NCBI GenBank assembly: GCA_004173415.1
Contig: SEHC01000063.1
Span: 1-9,825 of the forward strand
Source of the DNA: Lysobacteraceae bacterium
GTDB lineage: Bacteria > Pseudomonadota > Gammaproteobacteria > Xanthomonadales > Xanthomonadaceae
Length of the DNA: 9,825 nt
Reading direction: 5' to 3'
Position numbers and translations under genes: made by a program. Within the stretch, counting starts at the first letter, position 1; each line of letters begins with the position of its first letter. The notes under the pieces are model-generated. The model had not been told where the DNA came from. It ran no database searches and saw nothing but the letters and a program-made list of their open reading frames with translations. Positions 5,671-9,825 of this stretch are shown here, piece after piece.

Positions 5671-7671
5671 TCAGGCAACCATGACCCGTCGTTGCTGCTG
5701 CTCTCTTTCCTGTTGAAGCCTGGACGCGTCCATCGTGTCCTGCTGCACTTGCACGGTGCTTTTTTCGATTGGTTGGTGGGCTGCCTGGGCCTTGTCCAGG
5801 TGGACCCGACTATGGGACGGGTCTTCCATCCGTCCCTGCACCGCGAACAGGCCGGTGCCATTGGTGCTGGCTACAACACTGTCGATACGAGTCAAGCCGC
5901 TGGCCTTGGCCTCGAATACCGTCGCAGCTGCGGCGTTTTCCAGTTCCTGGCGACTCCTGAAGGCGCTGTTGTCCAGCTGCTCCAAACCCCTGACCGCCTG
6001 CTGGAACATGCCATGGTCCGGATGGCGAGCATCGGACAGCAATGGCGTCTGTTGCGACCTGGACAGCGCCTCCAGGGTTTGCGGCCCCACTACCCCATCC
6101 GCTTTCAAGCCATGTGCCTGCTGATAGGCACGGATGGCTTCGCCGGTACGATCGCCGAGTTGGCCATCCGCCTGCAATGCACGACCCGCGGCATCACGGT
6201 AACCGTACTGGTTGAGCGCTTGCTGCAGTTGACGGGTGTCTTCCGGACCCGGGCCGTGCCTGGACGAGACAGAACCTGTCGTGCGTGCTCCATCGCCACT
6301 GGAATCCGCCGGCCTCGGCGATGAGTGCGCGGGTTGCAGATTCCAGTACTCCTGTGGATTCATCAATCGTCCATTGCCATCTTTCAACTGGTAGTGGACA
6401 TGCTGCGCATAATCATCGGCACCGCCCGGACCACGGCCGCCCATCGTCCCGATGGCATCACCCGCGCTGACCTGCTGGCCCACGCGAACAGATTGGGTAT
6501 TCGTGTGCAGCAGCTCGTGGCTGTTGCCCTCTGCATCACGGATCTTGATGGTGCCGAAGCTGCCGCCAACGAAGGTGACTTCGCCGGAGACCGGTGAGTG
6601 GATCGTCGGGTGCCGAAGATTGACTCCGTTCTGCCCGCCCACGTAGTTGAAATCGACGCCGCCATGGGTGCGGTTGCCGCGATCCTCGGCGAAGTGGCCG
6701 GTGACGTGCGGGGCCACCGCCCCTTGGGGCGGCAGCATGATCCTCATGGTGTCTTCGAAAGAGCGTCCCCCGGCGCCACCCGGCTCTGGCGAGGCAGCGG
6801 ACGGCACTGCCGCACGCAATGATTCCAGGGTCCGGGATCCTGCAACGCCATCGACCTTGAGCTCCATGGCCCTCTGCAAGGATTCCACCGACTCGCGCGT
6901 ACTGCGGCCGAAGACGCCATCCTCGGCCAGGCGCCTGCCGCGGCCATCCGTGTGTCCGGCCTGGTTCAGGGACCTCTGCAGCGAGCGGACCTCATCGCCC
7001 CGCTCGCCCATGCGGAGCACACCGTCGGCCATGGCCGCCGCGACGACGCCACGTCCGTTCCGGTCTACTGCGGCGGCATCGCTCGCGGTCACCTGTTTCC
7101 AGGCTTCGGTGGGCGCCACACCCCTTTCTATGCGTTCACGGTATCCGGCCCGCATCTGTTCCAGCGCCTGGGCCGATTGGTCCAGGGTAATGCTGGCGTG
7201 GTTCGCGCCCCCGTAATAGCTGCGCCCGCCCTTGTCGGGATGGCCGAAGCTGGCCCACTCCATTGCCAGGCCCCTCTGCGCCGCCTCCCGCGACGCGCCC
7301 GGTGTACCGACGATGTAGTCGTGGATTGCGGGCCGCTTGCCCACGATCAGAAACTCGGAAAATATCCGGTCCTGCAATTCGGGCGTGAACCTCTGGCTAC
7401 GGTCAAGGCCGAGCACTTCAACCGCGCGGTCCATCGTGCTGGGAATGATCTGGTACTTGCCCACCGCGAATATCCGGTCCGGATCCTGCCGTCCCAGATG
7501 TTGCATGTCCTGTAACTGGCCGAGGGTGAAAGCGGAAAAATCGATTGAGCCGTTGGACCCGCGGATGCGTTGCTCTCCGTCCGCTGCGGTGTAGGTCCCC
7601 CGGTTGTAGGCGTTGTAGCCGGCGGCGCCGGATTCGCCCTGTCGCATCAGCTCCAATAGTGGATTGCTCAT
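5671..7671 (-). CDS. X-type T4SS effector: muramidase + M23 endopeptidase + XVIPCD
   Basis: This 666-residue protein is a predicted peptidoglycan hydrolase delivered by the type IV apparatus. Residues about 5-185 are lysozyme-like, with candidate catalytic E13 (QGESG) and the GKYQIIPST motif at 71-79. A PG_binding_1 domain spans about 218-286 (DGVFGRST, VDGVAG). A LytM/M23 domain spans about 315-445 with H336 and D340 (HGGVD), H389, and H424/H426 (HVHY), so both zinc ligands and catalytic residues are present. A second peptidoglycan-binding domain spans about 476-537. Residues about 545-640 resemble XVIPCD, the VirD4-recognised secretion domain (HPDHGMFQQAV, GLTRIDSVV, LFAVQG, DPSHSRVHLDKAQA), with a Gln-rich tail. 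No signal peptide is present, as expected for VirD4 substrates. The ATG at 7671 has GGAG six nt upstream; the ATG at 7683 has a badly spaced site. The candidate immunity lipoprotein gene lies upstream. Confidence 0.9.
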   Translation of the reverse strand: MSNPLLELMRQGESGAAGYNAYNRGTYTAADGEQRIRGSNGSIDFSAFTLGQLQDMQHLGRQDPDRIFAVGKYQIIPSTMDRAVEVLGLDRSQRFTPELQDRIFSEFLIVGKRPAIHDYIVGTPGASREAAQRGLAMEWASFGHPDKGGRSYYGGANHASITLDQSAQALEQMRAGYRERIERGVAPTEAWKQVTASDAAAVDRNGRGVVAAAMADGVLRMGERGDEVRSLQRSLNQAGHTDGRGRRLAEDGVFGRSTRESVESLQRAMELKVDGVAGSRTLESLRAAVPSAASPEPGGAGGRSFEDTMRIMLPPQGAVAPHVTGHFAEDRGNRTHGGVDFNYVGGQNGVNLRHPTIHSPVSGEVTFVGGSFGTIKIRDAEGNSHELLHTNTQSVRVGQQVSAGDAIGTMGGRGPGGADDYAQHVHYQLKDGNGRLMNPQEYWNLQPAHSSPRPADSSGDGARTTGSVSSRHGPGPEDTRQLQQALNQYGYRDAAGRALQADGQLGDRTGEAIRAYQQAHGLKADGVVGPQTLEALSRSQQTPLLSDARHPDHGMFQQAVRGLEQLDNSAFRSRQELENAAAATVFEAKASGLTRIDSVVASTNGTGLFAVQGRMEDPSHSRVHLDKAQAAHQPIEKSTVQVQQDTMDASRLQQEREQQQRRVMVA

Positions 7672-7677
7672 TTGAAA

Positions 7678-7681
7678 CTCC
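7678..7681 (-). promoter_or_regulatory. Ribosome site deciding the effector start
   Basis: GGAG lies exactly six nt before the ATG at 7671, an ideal spacing. The upstream in-frame ATG at 7683 is preceded by AGGA with almost no spacing. This supports the shorter protein, beginning MSNPLLEL. Confidence 0.65.
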
Positions 7682-7811
7682 ATTTCCTGTCAAGTTGGTT
7701 GAATGGCTGGCCTGGAAGGATTTCCTCCTGAATCCCCTCCAGCCACGGCAAGCGCGGGCATCCACCCGCTTTGCCCAACGCCCCAGGCCCTTGCAAAACC
7801 GGGGGCGGTCC

Positions 7812-7830
7812 TCGATGCGCCTCGCATCGA
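7812..7830. repeat. Perfect 8-bp inverted repeat between immunity and effector genes
   Basis: TCGATGCG-CCT-CGCATCGA forms a perfect 8-bp stem with a three-base loop. Runs of G (7801-7805) and C (7831-7834) can add an outer stem across a bulge. On the minus transcript it sits 90 nt after the lipoprotein stop and about 140 nt before the effector start, with TTTT some 12 nt after the stem. It could be a partial terminator or a processing site setting the immunity/effector ratio. The fold is seen; the role is inferred. Confidence 0.5.
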
Positions 7831-7920
7831 CCCCTGCGGACATACGCTCCGCAGTGAATTCCGTCATGCCTGAATCCGTCTCCCTTCAACGACGCATGGC
7901 TTCGATCGCCAACCGATCGG

Positions 7921-8514
7921 TCACTTGGGTGGAGGTGCCTGGAATTCCCAGCCGGTGACCTGAAGGCGGGACTCCTCGCCCCCTACATTCCAGTCCTCGA
8001 TCATTCCGTAGCCCGTCGCCTCCAACAGTTCCCCATCCTTCGGGTGCCTGAAGCGCACCAGGCTGTATCCATCTCCACTGGAGGCATCAAGCTCGGGAAG
8101 GACATCGCAGATCCGGCAGCCGATGTCGTTGGAGTCCCCACTGCAAAAGCTCTCGTGGTCGCCTCCAACCACGTTGGCCCTGCATTCCGGGTTGACCACT
8201 GGCTCCCAGCCTGCGTCGACCACAGCCTTCCTGAAGTCCGCATAGGTCATGCCCTTCTTCAGGCTTGGCAACAGCGCTTTGGCTGCTGCCGAAGCCGGCC
8301 CGGTGGGATTCTCACCATTCTGCTCATGCTCTTTGCTATCCATCGCACTCCCCGCGTCTCCATACTCTTGAACGGACCCGCCAGCCTGTGTCGGGATCGG
8401 AACGTCGCCGGCAGTGGCAGTGGCCACCTCGGATTGCTTCGACTGGCAGGACACGGCAGTCAACGTCAGAATCAGAAGAACCGCCTTGCCGATTTGCCCC
8501 AGGGTATTGCTCAT
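7921..8514 (-). CDS. Lipoprotein, candidate immunity protein of the T4SS effector
   Basis: This 197-residue protein has an N-terminal hydrophobic segment (KAVLLILTLTAVSC) ending in a lipobox-like cysteine at 23. Gln at +2 predicts the outer membrane, facing the periplasm. Residues 24-75 are a polar, low-complexity linker. The folded part starts near 80 (LLPSLKKGMTYADFRKAVVDAGWEPV) and has four cysteines (C111, C124, C133, C136) that could form two disulfides, ending in SLVRFRHPKDGELLEATGYG. Known immunity proteins of X-type effectors are periplasmic proteins or lipoproteins encoded next to their effector, and this is the only intact gene in that position. It would bind and block the effector in the producer's own periplasm. 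Which of the two catalytic domains it blocks is unknown. The ATG at 8514 has only a weak ribosome site. Confidence 0.75.
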   Translation of the reverse strand: MSNTLGQIGKAVLLILTLTAVSCQSKQSEVATATAGDVPIPTQAGGSVQEYGDAGSAMDSKEHEQNGENPTGPASAAAKALLPSLKKGMTYADFRKAVVDAGWEPVVNPECRANVVGGDHESFCSGDSNDIGCRICDVLPELDASSGDGYSLVRFRHPKDGELLEATGYGMIEDWNVGGEESRLQVTGWEFQAPPPK

Positions 8515-8520
8515 AGCGAG

Positions 8521-8749
8521 TCATCCCGATCTGCAAGGGAAAGTTCGTAGATGATTTTTGAGTCTCGGTGCTAGCCGAGAACGCCTCAAGAAAAACGTCA
8601 AAATCGACATACCGGCAGGCCGCCTCTGACGCAACCACTTTTGGCGCTGAAGCAGACTCCTCATCTCGAGCAGCCTCAGGTTGAACCTCAGCACTGCAGG
8701 CGACCAACAAGGTTGCCAACGCCAAGCCCAAGCAGAATCCATATCTCAT
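8521..8749 (-). pseudogene. 5' remnant of a second lipoprotein gene
   Basis: The start is convincing: the ATG at 8749 has a GGGGA ribosome site seven nt upstream, then a signal sequence with a strong lipobox (LLVAC, C18, Ser at +2). The family-like segment CRYVDFDVFLEAFSAS...NFPL follows, resembling the beginning of small periplasmic lipoproteins with an FD-FL-AF/FPL pattern. After about 75 residues the resemblance stops. The frame then stays open to 8336 but only as an out-of-frame reading of the intact lipoprotein gene, whose ATG (8514) lies just past the break. The simplest reading is a deletion that removed the 3' part and placed the next gene directly behind. A short lipopeptide with a foreign tail could still be made. 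An extra or former immunity gene is an inference. Confidence 0.55.
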
Positions 8750-8853
8750 TCAAAATCCCCGCATCTAGGAACACACAAGATTCTTTGCATGATTGGGTTC
8801 TCGATAAAACGATCAGAACTGGGAACAACAGAACTCTTAGACGAAATATTCAT

Positions 8854-9256
8854 TCAATACGATTCAAAAATCGGCTCCACGCAAGTTGAATAGACGATGT
8901 CGCAAGCCTCTCCGCTGTCATTCATACATACGTCCAATGCAATCTTGGTGGCCTCCTCTATTGTTTTTTCGTTGTAAGAAACCACTTTCCCTCCGATGCG
9001 TCTCGGCCATGCCAAAACAACACATTGATTACGAAACGTCCGTAAGAATTCGCAATCTGTCGCGCCCGATTTTGAACATCTTTCCAGGGCATCCTTTTTG
9101 GCATGTGTTGCGGACGGCATATCTGTAGATACGCCAACACTCCCAACCTTTGAATCAACAAAAATGGCACCCCACGAGTCTTTTTGCGACAAGTGCACAA
9201 ACAACGGCGATCTTGATGACTACACTCACGACCCACCTATCTCCGATGAATAGCAT
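8854..9256 (-). pseudogene. DUF4189-like secreted protein, frameshifted in an A5 run
   Basis: The frame ending at 8854 encodes a DUF4189-like domain: WGAIFVD at its start, spaced A..AL..C repeats (HAKKDALERC, EEATKIALDVC) and paired cysteines (CEFL, NQC, CDIV, TCV). That frame has no good start: upstream it meets TAG at 9222-9220. In another frame, the ATG at 9256, with AGGA five nt upstream, encodes a signal peptide (RWVVSVVIKIAVVCALVA). The two join perfectly if the five A residues at 9185-9181 are read as four, giving ALVA-KDSWGAIF and about 133 residues. This is therefore a recent frameshift, a sequencing error or a programmed slip. The gene lies 33 nt after virB6, in the place of XAC2611 in the X. 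citri cluster. An intact product would be periplasmic; its function is unknown. Confidence 0.65.
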
Positions 9257-9289
9257 CTTTATCCTGTGGTGCGTAGCTTATGAAAGTTG

Positions 9290-9825
9290 TTAACTATCCA
9301 ATCCTTTGCCAGCAATTCCGCGTTGTCCAGAAGGAACGCTGGCATCAATGCTCTGCACTCCTGTTTGCACCCGGCCTGTAGAAGCAGCCACGGATGGTGC
9401 TTCTGGTCTCGTCGTTGGAGCGGGTGCATACGCTATATTTTGAACAGGACCGCTGCCAGGCGGATAGCCATTCGATCCAGCGCTCGCAGACCCAAACGCC
9501 ACATAAGGCGAGAACTGACCCAACGTTCCCTGGAAGAACGCCGCAGCCATTGGTGGGGTGGTGATGATCAGCGTTGTCAGGATCAAACCCATTCCTCCCT
9601 GCTGCATGGCCTGGCTGGTCATGCCGTCGGTGAAGTCGGAGCCCATCAGGATGCCAGCCGCCGCGCTTGCCCAGAAGGCCGCGGCCACCCGGGTCACCAT
9701 TTCCAAGGCAATGGATACCATGACGCTGAGCACCGCCATGGAGAACATCGTCCCAATACCGTAATAAAGCCATTTGGAGAACAACTGCTTGGTCTGGTCG
9801 AACAGCAGGCACAGGATGAAGATGG
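9290..9825 (-). CDS. virB6: VirB6-like T4SS inner-membrane protein, C-terminal part (5' end outside window)
   Basis: The frame is open from the right edge to TAA at 9290, giving 177 codons and no start within the window (codon phase begins at 9823). The visible part begins with a membrane segment (IFILCLLF), then a short DQTKQLFSKW loop. Long hydrophobic stretches follow (YYGIGTMFSMAVLSVMVSIAL; GGMGLILTTLIITTPPMAAAF), and it ends in a Gly/Ser/Pro-rich tail of about 60 residues. This is the TrbL/VirB6 pattern: a multi-spanning inner-membrane component of the type IV secretion channel. The rest of the vir cluster is expected to the right. The following genes on the same strand are a small secreted protein, lipoproteins and the effector, matching the X. 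citri order VirB6-XAC2611-XAC2610-XAC2609. Confidence 0.8.
   Translation of the reverse strand, partial: IFILCLLFDQTKQLFSKWLYYGIGTMFSMAVLSVMVSIALEMVTRVAAAFWASAAAGILMGSDFTDGMTSQAMQQGGMGLILTTLIITTPPMAAAFFQGTLGQFSPYVAFGSASAGSNGYPPGSGPVQNIAYAPAPTTRPEAPSVAASTGRVQTGVQSIDASVPSGQRGIAGKGLDS

Noticed and set aside
5285..5716. Plus open frame of 143 codons in the gene-free stretch
   Set aside because: No ribosome site, signal or family pattern, and it runs into the antisense of the effector.
7688..7693. TTGACA on the minus strand as a -35 box for the effector gene
   Set aside because: It lies only 17 nt before the start codon, leaving no room for a -10 element and leader.
7418..7867. Minus open frame covering the immunity-effector gap
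   Set aside because: Weak start and poor codon bias; it continues out of phase through the effector N-terminus.
7903..7921. CGATCG repeated twice and ACCGATCGGT at the lipoprotein stop
   Set aside because: It can form a 6-bp hairpin, but each half is already a palindrome, there is no T-tract, and such sites are common in GC-rich DNA; too weak to call a terminator.
9345..9812. Alternative minus frame of 155 codons over virB6
   Set aside because: Lacks the membrane segments of the VirB6 frame and has an irregular composition.
1..9825. tRNA, rRNA, CRISPR, insertion sequence or integrase
   Set aside because: Looked for on both strands; no cloverleaf, regular repeat array, transposase motif or terminal repeats seen.

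Overview
The window looks like chromosomal DNA from a high-GC gammaproteobacterium of the Xanthomonadaceae/Lysobacteraceae (Xanthomonas, Stenotrophomonas, Pseudoxanthomonas, Lysobacter or Luteimonas type). The evidence is a DhaL-DegV fusion gene, an MtfA-type peptidase, a PhoP/PhoQ pair of clearly xanthomonad type, and an X-type (bacterial-killing) type IV secretion locus with an effector carrying a C-terminal XVIPCD-like secretion domain. I cannot name the genus.

Layout, left to right. (1) 1-1355, minus: the first 451 codons of a DhaL-DegV (FakA-FakB-like) protein, running off the left edge. (2) 1495-2528, plus: a small exported protein followed directly by an mtfA-like zinc peptidase, whose best start is a CTG overlapping the upstream stop codon. 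(3) 2546-5123, minus: a probable operon of a small exported PepSY-like protein, phoP and phoQ, with a hairpin exactly over the phoP/phoQ stop-start junction. (4) 5124-5670: no recognisable gene; it holds a perfect DnaA box between the arms of an inverted repeat. (5) 5671-9825, minus: the end of a type IV secretion cluster. In transcription order it contains the C-terminal part of VirB6, a frameshifted DUF4189-like secreted protein, a 5' remnant of a lipoprotein gene, an intact lipoprotein (candidate immunity protein), and a large effector.

The most interesting system is region 5. The effector joins a lysozyme-like muramidase domain, two peptidoglycan-binding domains, a complete LytM/M23 zinc endopeptidase domain and an XVIPCD-like C-terminal signal. 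It could therefore cut both the glycan strands and the peptide bridges of a rival's cell wall after delivery by the type IV apparatus. The adjacent lipoprotein would protect the producer in its own periplasm. The order VirB6, small protein, lipoprotein, effector parallels the known VirB6-XAC2611-XAC2610-XAC2609 end of the Xanthomonas citri cluster. The stretch between effector and VirB6 has much lower GC than the rest and contains one truncated and one frameshifted gene, as expected of a fast-turnover effector/immunity site joined to stable core genes.
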